Assembly (NCBI GenBank): GCA_035527455.1
Contig: DATLAN010000645.1
Span: forward strand, 1-15,332
Direction of reading: 5' to 3'
Length of the DNA: 15,332 nucleotides
From: DATLAN01 sp035527455
GTDB lineage: Bacteria; Planctomycetota; Planctomycetia; Pirellulales; Thermoguttaceae
Part shown: piece after piece, positions 1 through 7,291 of the stretch
Position numbering within the stretch: the stretch's first letter is position 1
Layout: every line of letters starts with the position of its first letter
Translations under genes and position numbers: made by a program
The notes under the pieces: model-generated
The model's database searches: none
What the model was told of the DNA's origin: nothing
What the model saw: only the letters and a program-made list of their open reading frames with translations

Positions 1-225
1 AAGCTGGCGGCGGTCTTCAAGGACGCCCACGAGAAGCTCGGGCTAAAGGGCGACGTGGAGTTGGATCGGCAGCAGTGGCTGGCGGTGCAATCCAACCGGT
101 GGGGAACCATCTGGCTGATCCCCTCGATCATCTGCTTCGCCCTCCTGGCCGTCTTCGCGGTCGGCTTCCGCGAAACGCCGGCGGAGGGGCAAAAGGACGA
201 CGAGGAAGGAACCGGCGGAGAATAA
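1..225 (+). CDS. C-terminal end of a membrane transporter, probably MFS (partial)
   Basis: The frame is open from the window edge to TAA at 223-225, leaving 74 residues of an incomplete gene. A soluble stretch runs to about residue 35, followed by a hydrophobic segment from WGTIWLIPSIICFALLAVF to about residue 60 that ends in GFRETP. A charged tail (EGQKDDEEGTGGE) closes the protein. A last transmembrane helix after a W-rich turn, with a short cytoplasmic tail, resembles the C-terminus of nucleoside:H+ symporter-type MFS proteins common in planctomycetes. That family placement is inferred from style, and only membrane-protein character is seen directly. The gene converges on the minus-strand MFS gene, with a terminator pair between them. 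Any polytopic transporter could end this way. Confidence 0.45.
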   Translation, partial: KLAAVFKDAHEKLGLKGDVELDRQQWLAVQSNRWGTIWLIPSIICFALLAVFAVGFRETPAEGQKDDEEGTGGE

Positions 226-284
226 GCATTCGCGCAGTAGTAACTGAGCGTGTATGCGAATTCGCGACAACCGACAAACTGCAG

Positions 285-313
285 AAAAACGCCCCCGGAC
301 TGCGATCCGGGGG
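285..313 (-). terminator. Intrinsic terminator for the minus-strand sulfatase-MFS operon
   Basis: A perfect 8-bp stem, CCCCCGGA (292-299) with TCCGGGGG (306-313), closes a 6-nt loop. Read on the minus strand it is followed by CG and then five T's (285-289). It lies about 120 nt beyond the MFS stop, and the spacing and T-run fit a rho-independent terminator. Confidence 0.75.
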
Positions 314-363
314 AAATGAGCAGCGAAAGCACCGGCAACTCGACGCGATATATCGAGGATCAC

Positions 364-390
364 CCCCCGGAGTGCAATCCGGGGGCGTTT
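364..390 (+). terminator. Intrinsic terminator for the plus-strand transporter
   Basis: This hairpin has the same 8-bp stem, CCCCCGGA (364-371) with TCCGGGGG (378-385), and a GTGCAA loop. It is followed on the plus strand by CGTTT (386-390). It is an inverted near-copy of the hairpin at 292-313, so each strand has one copy with a T-run on its 3' side. The T-run is short, so termination here may be weaker. Confidence 0.6.
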
Positions 391-433
391 CCCGGCGGCT
401 GGCTGCTGCTGAACTCGCTGTGCTTTCAGGAAT

Positions 434-2098
434 CTACTCCGGCAGCGGTTTGCCTTTGGTCTCGGGGGCGAACCAGATCAGGACCATGCCGACGAGGTAA
501 ATCAGGACGATGATGGCACACGCCTTCGGATAGCTGCCGTCAAAGGCGATAATCAACACTGCGGTAAGCTGGGCCCCGCCAGCGGCAAGGATACGGGCGA
601 AGTTAAAGGCCACGCCTTGACCCGTAGCACGCACGCGCGTGGGAAACAGTTCGGGGAGATACAACGGCAGCCAGCCGTAGAAAGCAGCCGACGTCAGCCC
701 TGCCACGGCGGCGACGGCGATGAACTGGGCGTTGTACTGGGAGAGGCAGTTGAACAGGTACGCACACGAGATCAGCGAAGTCAGACAGAGCACGAAGTAG
801 GCGGGCCGACGTCCCAGCCAATTAGCCAGCAGCGCTCCGATGAAACACCCGAGGATCGCGCCAATGGAAAGCACCGTCTGAATCCATCCCTTCGCGTGCG
901 GATCCTTGTGCTCCAGTTCACCAATTGTCCAGACCAGTTCACCCGTGGCGGCATCGAAGGAAACATCGGTTGCTTCCGGGGCCTTCAGCTTGATCGACGA
1001 GGCATCAAATATGTCAATCTGCAGACGGTCTCCGACCGTAACACCGGTCCCGGCTCGCCTGCCTCGGTTGGTGACCGTCACGCGGTACTTGAACTCCTTT
1101 CCAGGCGACGGAGTCTTCTCGAGGTTGTGAGTTCTCTTCGCTTCGTAGCGCGGGGCTGCCACGTCGTCTACGGGGTGACCCTGTGGGGAATCGGCCGCCC
1201 CGTCATCGCTCACCTTCAGGTACTCGGCAGATTCCAATGTACGCAGAGTGACACGATCACCCGCCGATTCCAAGACGCTGACGGTCACTTCCAGCGTCCG
1301 CTCCCCGCCAGCTAATTGGTCAGTCCAAATCGGCAGAAATCCGGATACCGCGCCCCAGGTGGCGATCAGCGGCACGCCGGCAAAACAGATTCCCAAGAGC
1401 GTCGGCCGGAGCAGACGCGTCCCGAAGACCTCTCGAATTGGCTTGCTCTTGCTGGCCTTGACGGATTCTTTCCATCGCTCCGACTCGGGGATCATCACTA
1501 GCACTAAGACCGCCAGCACCGCCGGCGCGGCGCCGACAACCATGATCCAGCGCCACGTCTCTTCATCAACGATGAACAACACCGCTATTAGGGAAATAGC
1601 CAAGAAGCCGAAATTGGCCGCGGCCCCGATCACCCCCGCGAGAATCGGGCGAAACTTCTCCGGCCAGCACTCCATGACCAGCGCCACACCAAGGGCCCAT
1701 TCGCCTCCCATTCCCACTGCTGCGCAAAAACGGAGCACACCCAGGTGCCAGGGAGCGGTGGCAAAACAACACAAGCCGGTAAACACGGCATACACTGCGA
1801 TACTCAGCGCCATGGTTCGCACGCGGCCCAGCCGGTCCCCCAGCCAGCCGAAGAGCAGCCCGCCCGCGGCGGCCCCGAGCAGAAAACAGGTCATCAACCA
1901 GCCGCTCCAATCTCCCACGATGGCCTCGGCCGGGTATTGGGTCACGCCGGATTCGGTCACCGTCTTCATCAGGTCGCGCACGGCAGGCCGAGCCGCCAAT
2001 GGAAACAACCCCATCTCCAGACCATCGAACATCCAGCCCAGAAACGCGGCGATCAGGACGTACCATTGCTGGCGAGTCAGCGGCTTGTTTTCGGACAC
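434..2098 (-). CDS. MFS transporter with a DUF11/Ig-like insertion between TM7 and TM8
   Basis: This 554-residue inner-membrane transporter begins at GTG (2096-2098), placed 7 nt after a near-perfect Shine-Dalgarno. MFS signatures are clear: loop 2-3 motif GWLGDRLGR (84-92), VGMGGEWALG (128-137) as in metabolite:H+ and sialate symporters, PESERW (204-209), a degenerate second-half motif NWLGRRP (425-431) and terminal PETKGK (545-550) as in sugar porters. Residues about 262-403 are not MFS. They are hydrophilic and include YRVTVTNRG, TGVTVGDRL and ATGELVWTIGELE, the beta-strand pattern of DUF11/Ig-like repeats. The insertion follows TM7, so it should face the periplasm. The gene lies 58 nt after a sulfatase and is probably cotranscribed. 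The substrate is unknown; an organic acid or sugar acid released by the exoenzymes is plausible. The family is sure, the substrate is not. Confidence 0.9.
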   Translation of the reverse strand: MSENKPLTRQQWYVLIAAFLGWMFDGLEMGLFPLAARPAVRDLMKTVTESGVTQYPAEAIVGDWSGWLMTCFLLGAAAGGLLFGWLGDRLGRVRTMALSIAVYAVFTGLCCFATAPWHLGVLRFCAAVGMGGEWALGVALVMECWPEKFRPILAGVIGAAANFGFLAISLIAVLFIVDEETWRWIMVVGAAPAVLAVLVLVMIPESERWKESVKASKSKPIREVFGTRLLRPTLLGICFAGVPLIATWGAVSGFLPIWTDQLAGGERTLEVTVSVLESAGDRVTLRTLESAEYLKVSDDGAADSPQGHPVDDVAAPRYEAKRTHNLEKTPSPGKEFKYRVTVTNRGRRAGTGVTVGDRLQIDIFDASSIKLKAPEATDVSFDAATGELVWTIGELEHKDPHAKGWIQTVLSIGAILGCFIGALLANWLGRRPAYFVLCLTSLISCAYLFNCLSQYNAQFIAVAAVAGLTSAAFYGWLPLYLPELFPTRVRATGQGVAFNFARILAAGGAQLTAVLIIAFDGSYPKACAIIVLIYLVGMVLIWFAPETKGKPLPE

Positions 2099-2105
2099 GG
2101 GCGTT

Positions 2106-2113
2106 ACCTCCTT
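2106..2113 (-). promoter_or_regulatory. Strong Shine-Dalgarno that fixes a GTG start
   Basis: On the minus strand AAGGAGGT lies 7 nt upstream of the GTG at 2096-2098. No ATG follows closely in frame, so this site selects GTG as the start of the MFS transporter. Confidence 0.85.
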
Positions 2114-2156
2114 CTTGCTGGAACGAAGCGCGCGGGCGAGCCCGTCGGTTCGCCGG

Positions 2157-3626
2157 CTACTTCGCCGTGTAATCGGGATTCGGCTGCGGCATCTTGGCGC
2201 CGCTCGATTTCAGGAACGCACCGAGCTTCTCGTCCAACTCGCAGACCTTCTCGGGCATCTGTGCGGCCAGATCGGTCGTCTCGCCGAGGTCGTTGGCCAG
2301 GTCGTACAACTCCCGCTGCCCGGTGGAGTAATGCTTGATCAGCTTGAGATCGCCCTGGCGGATGATGCTGTACGGCCCCAACCCGCCGCGATAGTGGGGA
2401 AAATGCCAGTAGAGGGCGTCGCGCTGGAGCGTGCCGGTCTGCTCGAGCACCGGCACCAGGCTCGCCCCGTCGATCGTCCGATCCTGCGGCAATTCCACGC
2501 CGGCGATCTGAAGCAGCGTGGGGAAGTAGTCGACGCTGGTGACCGGCACGTTGCAGACGCTACCGGCCTCGACCACGCCCGGCCAGCGGACGATCACCGG
2601 CACGCGGATGCCGCCTTCGTACGGGAACCCCTTGCCGCTGCGCAGCGGGAGGTTGCTGGTGGGGCCCAACAGGCCGCCGTTGTCCGAGGTGAAGATCACC
2701 ACGGTCCGATCGGCCACGCCGCACCGCTCCAACGTCGCCATGATCTTGCCCGTCGAATCGTCCACGCTCTCGACCATCGCGGCGTAGACGGGATTCTTCT
2801 GATGGGTCGGCGGTTTGGCGTCGTACTTGGCCACGACGTCCTTCTTGCCCATCAGCGGCGTGTGAACGGCGTAGTGGCAGAGGTCCAGGAAGAAGGGCTT
2901 GTCCTTGTGGGCCTCGATGAAGGCCACGGCCTCGTCGGCCTCGCGGTCGGAGAGATACTCGCCCGGGGTGCGCGGCGGCAGATTGGGGATCTCGTAGAAC
3001 GGACGGCCGGATTCATAGGGATCGAAGTAGCTGGGCGGCTGTCCCAGGTCGCATCCGCCGTGGTTGAAGTCGTAGCCCTGTTTCTCCGGGAATTGGTTCT
3101 CCTGGCCGAGGTGCCATTTGCCGATGAAGCAGGACGTGTATCCGGCCGGCTCGAGCGCTTCGGCGATGGTCAGTTCGTCGAGTTCCATGAACAGGGCGTT
3201 CTTGGGGCAGATCACCGGCTGGTTCGGGCTGCCGACGTAGCCGGCGGGGTTCTTGCCGTCGGGGCCGATGATGCCGCCCTGGAATTTCGACCGGATCCAA
3301 TCGGTCACACCCACGCGGGCCGGGTAGCGTCCCGTCTGCACGGCCGCCCGGGTGGGCGAACAGACCGCACAGGCCGCGTAGCCGTCGGTGAACCGCATCC
3401 CCTGCGAGGCCAGTTGATCGACGTGCGGCGTCTCGAAATACGCGCTCCCCTGGCAGCCCAGGTCGGCCCAGCCCATGTCGTCCACAAGGATGAGAACGAA
3501 GTTGATCGGCCGCTCCGCCGCCGGTTGAGCCGAGGCGGCCGTGCCGGGAAGCACACCCACGGCGGCCGCCAACGCGGCGAGGACAACGATACGGGCAAAA
3601 AGGATCTTCCGGGTACGCCAGGTCAT
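2157..3626 (-). CDS. Secreted formylglycine-dependent sulfatase (family S1)
   Basis: This 489-residue protein hydrolyses sulfate esters, probably on a carbohydrate, outside the cytoplasm. The start is the ATG at 3624-3626, which has GAGGAG 6 nt upstream and opens directly into a signal peptide (MTWRTRK, hydrophobic core, cleavage near ASA at 31-33). The frame is open further upstream, but that stretch has neither signal nor ribosome site. Family features are intact: metal ligands LVDDMG (47-52), the maturation motif C89-S-P-T-R93 continuing to TGR (98-100), GKWHLG (169-174), HTPLMGKK (255-262), TSDNGG (313-318) and GKGFPYEGG (331-339). The usual C-terminal ELYDLANDLGE subdomain follows at about 439. 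Cys89 needs conversion to formylglycine by an enzyme not in the window. The MFS transporter follows in the same operon. The exact substrate cannot be read from sequence. Confidence 0.93.
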   Translation of the reverse strand: MTWRTRKILFARIVVLAALAAAVGVLPGTAASAQPAAERPINFVLILVDDMGWADLGCQGSAYFETPHVDQLASQGMRFTDGYAACAVCSPTRAAVQTGRYPARVGVTDWIRSKFQGGIIGPDGKNPAGYVGSPNQPVICPKNALFMELDELTIAEALEPAGYTSCFIGKWHLGQENQFPEKQGYDFNHGGCDLGQPPSYFDPYESGRPFYEIPNLPPRTPGEYLSDREADEAVAFIEAHKDKPFFLDLCHYAVHTPLMGKKDVVAKYDAKPPTHQKNPVYAAMVESVDDSTGKIMATLERCGVADRTVVIFTSDNGGLLGPTSNLPLRSGKGFPYEGGIRVPVIVRWPGVVEAGSVCNVPVTSVDYFPTLLQIAGVELPQDRTIDGASLVPVLEQTGTLQRDALYWHFPHYRGGLGPYSIIRQGDLKLIKHYSTGQRELYDLANDLGETTDLAAQMPEKVCELDEKLGAFLKSSGAKMPQPNPDYTAK

Positions 3627-3660
3627 AGCCTTCTCCTCAATGTGAATCGAGTGTGGGATT

Positions 3661-3685
3661 ATCGTTGAAACGATGACCATCATCG
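3661..3685. promoter_or_regulatory. Candidate operator: two overlapping inverted repeats
   Basis: ATCGTT-GA-AACGAT (3661-3674) and CGATGA-CCA-TCATCG (3671-3685) are both perfect inverted repeats and share the central CGAT. They overlie the -10 box and expected start point of the sulfatase promoter, where a repressor would act. No regulator gene is in the window. Confidence 0.4.
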
Positions 3686-3707
3686 TAGATCCGTGCTTCC
3701 TCGTCAA
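3679..3707 (-). promoter_or_regulatory. Possible sigma70-type promoter of the sulfatase-MFS operon
   Basis: On the minus strand a TTGACG -35 box (3702-3707) is followed by a 17-nt spacer and a GATGAT -10 box (3679-3684). The -35 matches 5 of 6 positions and the -10 matches 4 of 6. Transcription would begin near 3672, about 45 nt before the sulfatase ATG. Confidence 0.4.
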
Positions 3708-3777
3708 GCGTGGGGCCACGACGGCGGACCGTCCCGCGAAAGTCCCTCCCAGGCACAATGCGGTCTTGCGGGGGGGT

Positions 3778-3806
3778 TTGGCAGCTTGATGCCCAACAGC
3801 TACAAT
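3778..3806 (+). promoter_or_regulatory. sigma70-type promoter of the PhoD-like gene
   Basis: TTGGCA (3778-3783), a 17-nt spacer and TACAAT (3801-3806) match the consensus at 5 of 6 positions in each box. The predicted start near 3812-3814 leaves a leader of about 53 nt before the ATG at 3866. Confidence 0.6.
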
Positions 3807-3865
3807 GCTCCCAGTTTCCCACGTTTTGCCCCCTTCATAGAACAACGTGTACAGGAGAACCGAAC

Positions 3866-5725
3866 ATGAAAAGACCTTGGAAAACGACCACGCTGGCGAT
3901 CGTTATCGTCGCTTTGCTGAGCGGGCTGCCGACGGCGGCGGCGCCGGCCGCGAAGGCCCCCGACCTGCTGGAAATCCCCGAAGTTTCCCGCGATCAGGTG
4001 ATCTGCTTTGCCCTCTACACGGTCCAGGACAACGTCCTGAAGCTGACCGCCCAGCTCTATCCGCTCGGGGAAGGCGAAGACCGAACGGTCCGGCTGGAAA
4101 TCCGAGACGGCGACCAGTGGAAAGAGATCGCCAAGACCCGGGTGATCGAGGAAGGCTGGACCGCGACGTTTCGCGTGGAGAATTGGGACTCGTCGAAAGA
4201 CGCCGAGTATCGCGTGGCCCACGGCAAAGAGGCGTTCTATGCCGGCACCATCCGCAAGGACCCGGTCGACAAGGACGTGATCGTGATCGCGGCCTTCACG
4301 GGCAATTCGATCTATCCCGGCCACGGCGGCGACATCCCCAAAACGGATATCGTCGAGAACGTCCAGAAGCTCGACCCCGATCTGCTCTTCTTCTCCGGCG
4401 ATCAGGTCTACGATCACAACCGCCACTACGCCTATTGGCTGAAGTTCGGCCGCGATTTCGGCGAGATCATCCGCAATATCCCCACGATCACCATTCCCGA
4501 CGATCACGACGTGGGACACGGCAACCTCTGGGGCGCCGGCGGCAAGCTCTCCAACACCGGCGCCGGGCACGACGGCGGGTATTTCAAGCCGGTGGAATAC
4601 GTCAACGAGGTGCAGCGGGCCCAGACCAGCCACCTGCCCGACCCGTTCGACCCCACGCCGGTGCAGCGGGGCATCACCGTCTATTACACCGACCTGACGA
4701 TCGGCGGGGTGAATTTCGCCATCATCGAAGACCGCAAGTTCAAGAGCGGTCCGGAGGGCCTGATTCCGCAGATGGGCCCGCGGCCGGACCACATCAACGA
4801 TCCCAATTACGACCGTAAATCCATCGACGTGCCGGAAGCCCAACTGTTGGGCGAGCGGCAGTTGAAGTTCCTGCGCACCTGGGGGGCCGACTGGCACGAC
4901 TGCGAAATGAAGGCCGTGCTCTCGCAGACGATCTTCTGCGGCGGGGCCCACATCCACGGACGCCTCGGCGGAAGGCTGCTGGCCGATCTGGATTCCAACG
5001 GCTGGCCGCAGACCGGCCGCAACAAGGCCCTGGCCGAGATCCGCCGGGCGTTCGCCATCCACATCGCCGGCGATCAGCACCTGGCCTCCATCTTCCACCA
5101 CGGCATCGACGAGTTCGACGACGCCTGCTATTCCTTCTGCGTCCCGTCGATCGCCAACCTGTATCTCCGCTGGTGGTCGCCGCTGGAGCCGGGCAAGAAC
5201 CGCCAAGAGGGCATGCCCGAGTATACCGGCGAGTATTTCGACGGGATGGGCAATCGGGTGACCTGCTGGGCGGCGGCCAATCCGTCCGAGGAACCCAACG
5301 GCGGCAGCAAGCTCACCACCCGGGCGGCCGGCTTCGGCGTGGTCAAGTTCGACAAGAACGCCCGGGAAATCACCCTCGAGTGTTGGCCGCGGAACGTCGA
5401 TATCGCCGACCCGAAAACCGAGCAATACCCCGGCTGGCCCAAGACCATCGAGCAGGAAGACAACTACGGCCGGCAGGCGGCGGCCTACCTGCCGACGCTC
5501 GAAATCAGCGGCATGGCCGACCCGGTCGTGCAGGTCATCGAAGAGTCGACCGGCGAGATCGTCTACACGCTTCGCATCAAGGGATCGTCCTTCCGCCCGA
5601 AGGTCTTCGCCAAGGACACGTACACCGTGAAGGTCGGCGAACCGGGCACCGAGAAGATGAAGGTCCTCAAGGGGATGAAGGCCTTCGGTCCCGACGAGAA
5701 GGTCACCGTGAAGATCGAGTTGTAG
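3866..5725 (+). CDS. Exported PhoD-like metallophosphatase / phosphodiesterase
   Basis: This 619-residue protein belongs to the calcineurin-like PhoD group, which hydrolyses phosphate mono- or diesters outside the cytoplasm using bound metals. The start is the ATG at 3866, with AGGAG 8 nt upstream. A Sec-type signal peptide (MKRPWK, core AIVIVALLSGL, Ala-rich end near 28) follows, with no twin-arginine motif. Residues about 40-130 form a beta-rich N-terminal domain. The catalytic core shows FFSGDQVYD (175-183), IPDDHDVGHGNLWG (210-223), IIEDRKF (286-292) and IAGDQHLASIF (400-410), the usual metal-binding order. A beta-rich C-terminal region extends from about 535. It is transcribed divergently from the sulfatase across a shared regulatory region. 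The organic-phosphate substrate is unknown. Confidence 0.85.
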   Translation: MKRPWKTTTLAIVIVALLSGLPTAAAPAAKAPDLLEIPEVSRDQVICFALYTVQDNVLKLTAQLYPLGEGEDRTVRLEIRDGDQWKEIAKTRVIEEGWTATFRVENWDSSKDAEYRVAHGKEAFYAGTIRKDPVDKDVIVIAAFTGNSIYPGHGGDIPKTDIVENVQKLDPDLLFFSGDQVYDHNRHYAYWLKFGRDFGEIIRNIPTITIPDDHDVGHGNLWGAGGKLSNTGAGHDGGYFKPVEYVNEVQRAQTSHLPDPFDPTPVQRGITVYYTDLTIGGVNFAIIEDRKFKSGPEGLIPQMGPRPDHINDPNYDRKSIDVPEAQLLGERQLKFLRTWGADWHDCEMKAVLSQTIFCGGAHIHGRLGGRLLADLDSNGWPQTGRNKALAEIRRAFAIHIAGDQHLASIFHHGIDEFDDACYSFCVPSIANLYLRWWSPLEPGKNRQEGMPEYTGEYFDGMGNRVTCWAAANPSEEPNGGSKLTTRAAGFGVVKFDKNAREITLECWPRNVDIADPKTEQYPGWPKTIEQEDNYGRQAAAYLPTLEISGMADPVVQVIEESTGEIVYTLRIKGSSFRPKVFAKDTYTVKVGEPGTEKMKVLKGMKAFGPDEKVTVKIEL

Positions 5726-5775
5726 AAGTAGTCCGCCGGTCCCCATTTTCAGGCATTAAGTCCGGGATGTCTCGG

Positions 5776-5853
5776 CGGGTGGCACGCCCTGAGGAACGAA
5801 GGGCGTGATGCATCGGGAAAACACGCCCTTCGTTCCTCAGGGCGTGCCACCCG
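5776..5853. repeat. Perfect 32-bp inverted repeat with nested hairpins (REPIN-like)
   Basis: Arm 5776-5807 and arm 5822-5853 are exact reverse complements around a 14-nt spacer. Each arm is also a hairpin on its own: CACGCCCT (5783-5790) pairs with AGGGCGTG (5800-5807), and the mirror copy does the same. Two hairpin units in opposite orientation are the hallmark of REP doublets (REPINs). The element lies 50 nt after the PhoD-like stop and could also end transcription, though no T-run follows. Whether it is dispersed in the genome cannot be seen here. Confidence 0.8.
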
Positions 5854-5887
5854 ATGTATTGGTTCAGTCCGAAATGGAAGGCTGCAC

Positions 5888-5911
5888 CCTGGGAGCAACG
5901 ATACTCCCGGG
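5888..5911 (+). other. Leader hairpin before the truncated membrane ORF
   Basis: CCTGGGAG (5888-5895) pairs with CTCCCGGG (5904-5911), with one G-U wobble in RNA, around an 8-nt loop. It lies about 40 nt before the ATG at 5951. Its role is unknown. Confidence 0.35.
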
Positions 5912-5950
5912 AAAGTACCGGTGCCTCTTCTCTGTTCGGAGTTGTTGCTG

Positions 5951-6190
5951 ATGTATCGTCCGGCAGAATGGCTGTTCCGTCCCTACACGTTACTCTTGCT
6001 GCTGACGGTTTTGGCCGTTGCGAATCTGTGGTGGCGGCACCGCGAGGCTCGCCGCCGGTTGTTGTGGTTGATCATCCCGTTGTTGGTCCTCGTGACGCTG
6101 AGTACGCCGGCTGTGGCGTTCCTGGTGCTGGGAAGCCTGGAGTGGTCCGAGATCGAGTTGCTCGAATGGCTTCAGAAACTCAGAACTTGA
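5951..6190 (+). pseudogene. Truncated N-terminal membrane segment, ElyC/SanA/YdcF-like
   Basis: The reading frame gives 79 residues from the ATG at 5951, which has GGAG 9 nt upstream, starting MYRPAEWLFRPYT. Two hydrophobic helices (about 13-27 and 40-58) flank an arginine-rich turn, RHREARRRLL, and are followed by LSTPAVAFLVLGSLEW. This order resembles the membrane anchor preceding the catalytic DUF218 domain of ElyC/SanA/YdcF proteins, where a TP-plus-LGSLEW type sequence leads into the soluble domain. Here the frame instead ends after 16 further residues, and rfbB starts 27 nt later, so the catalytic part is absent. I call it a remnant. It could still be expressed as a small membrane protein, since its frame and ribosome site are intact. 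The family match is from memory of the pattern. Confidence 0.5.
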
Positions 6191-6217
6191 CACGTCACGA
6201 CTAAGGGCATCCGTTCA

Positions 6218-7291
6218 GTGCAAACCATCCTGGTCACCGGCGGCGCGGGTTTTATCGGCGGGTGCTTCGTCCGCCAGATTCTGGCTGAGGAAGAAGTCCG
6301 CGTCGTCAACCTCGACAAGTTGACGTACGCGGGCAATCTCGACTCGCTGGAATCAGTCGCTAACAATCCGTCGTACGTCTTCGTCCACGGCGACATCGGC
6401 GACCGCGAGTTGGTCAACAAGCTCCTCGAAGAGTATCGGCCGACGTGGGTCGTCCACTTTGCGGCCGAGTCGCACGTGGATCGATCGATTGACGCCCCCG
6501 GTGCATTCGTGCAAACGAATGTCGTCGGGACCGTGGAACTACTCGTCGCGGCGCTGGAGTATTGGCGATCGGCCGACAGGAACCCGCAAGAATCGTTTCG
6601 ATTCCTCCACGTTTCGACCGACGAGGTTTACGGTTCGCTGGGACCGACGGGCAAGTTCACCGAAACGACGCCCTACGCTCCCAACTCGCCCTATTCGGCG
6701 TCCAAGGCCGCTTCGGACCATTTTGTCCGCGCCTTTCACCACACCTACGGGCTGCCCGTGCTGATCACGAACTGCTCGAACAACTACGGGCCCTTCCAGT
6801 TTCCCGAGAAACTCATTCCGCTGGTGATTCTCAACGCCCTGGAAGGCAAGTCGCTGCCGGTCTACGGCGACGGGAGCAACGTGCGGGATTGGCTGTTTGT
6901 GGAAGACCACTGCCGGGCGATCCGCCGCGTGCTGCAATCCGGCCGCTGCGGCGAGGTGTACAACATCGGTGGGAACTGCGAACGCACGAACCTGGAAGTC
7001 GTGCAGGCCATCTGCGAAGCGGTCGACGAGCTACGTCCCGCTTTGCCGCACGCCCCCAGTTCATCGCTGATCACGTTCGTCAAGGACCGTCCCGGTCACG
7101 ATCTACGCTATGCGATCGACGCGACGAAGATCCACCAGGAACTGGGTTGGCAGCCGGAACACGACTTCGAGTCCGGGCTGCGGCGAACCGTCGAGTGGTA
7201 CTTGGATAACCCCGCATGGGTCCAGCGCGTCACCTCAGGTGTCTACCGACGCGAACGGCTCGGGCTTCTGGATTCCCCGTCGCCGACATGA
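6218..7291 (+). CDS. rfbB: dTDP-glucose 4,6-dehydratase
   Basis: This 357-residue cytoplasmic short-chain dehydrogenase converts dTDP-glucose to dTDP-4-keto-6-deoxyglucose with bound NAD+, the second step of dTDP-rhamnose and other deoxysugar pathways. The start is GTG at 6218, with a moderate AAGGG 10 nt upstream. Visible motifs are the nucleotide loop GGAGFIG (8-14), STDEVYG (133-139, with the Asp-Glu pair specific to this enzyme), catalytic YSASK (Y159, K163), NNYGPFQFPEKLIP (188-201), GDGSNVRDWLFVEDH (217-231) and RPGHD (291-295). The C-terminus RRERLGL is typical. Length matches the family. No rfbA, rfbC or rfbD is adjacent. It may be cotranscribed with the truncated ORF just upstream. 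Identification is secure. Confidence 0.95.
   Translation: MQTILVTGGAGFIGGCFVRQILAEEEVRVVNLDKLTYAGNLDSLESVANNPSYVFVHGDIGDRELVNKLLEEYRPTWVVHFAAESHVDRSIDAPGAFVQTNVVGTVELLVAALEYWRSADRNPQESFRFLHVSTDEVYGSLGPTGKFTETTPYAPNSPYSASKAASDHFVRAFHHTYGLPVLITNCSNNYGPFQFPEKLIPLVILNALEGKSLPVYGDGSNVRDWLFVEDHCRAIRRVLQSGRCGEVYNIGGNCERTNLEVVQAICEAVDELRPALPHAPSSSLITFVKDRPGHDLRYAIDATKIHQELGWQPEHDFESGLRRTVEWYLDNPAWVQRVTSGVYRRERLGLLDSPSPT

Noticed and set aside
2129..2156. Possible terminator between the sulfatase and MFS genes (CGGGCGAGCCCG)
   Set aside because: The stem is only 4-5 bp and has no T-run. The short gap and strong ribosome site favour cotranscription.
1248..3668. Long plus-strand open frame of 806 codons
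   Set aside because: It lies antisense to the MFS and sulfatase genes, whose motifs are unmistakable, and its own translation is low-complexity Arg/Ala/Pro-rich with no family motif. It is a high-GC shadow frame.
3627..3845. In-frame N-terminal extension of the first sulfatase (73 codons)
   Set aside because: It would bury the signal peptide, has no suitable ribosome site and would run through the divergent promoter region. The ATG at 3624-3626 has GAGGAG at good spacing.
3800..5746. Long minus-strand open frame of 648 codons
   Set aside because: It is antisense to the PhoD-like gene. Its translation is rich in Val, Gly, Asp and Arg with no motif, signal or ribosome site, and it is the mirror of codon bias in the real gene.
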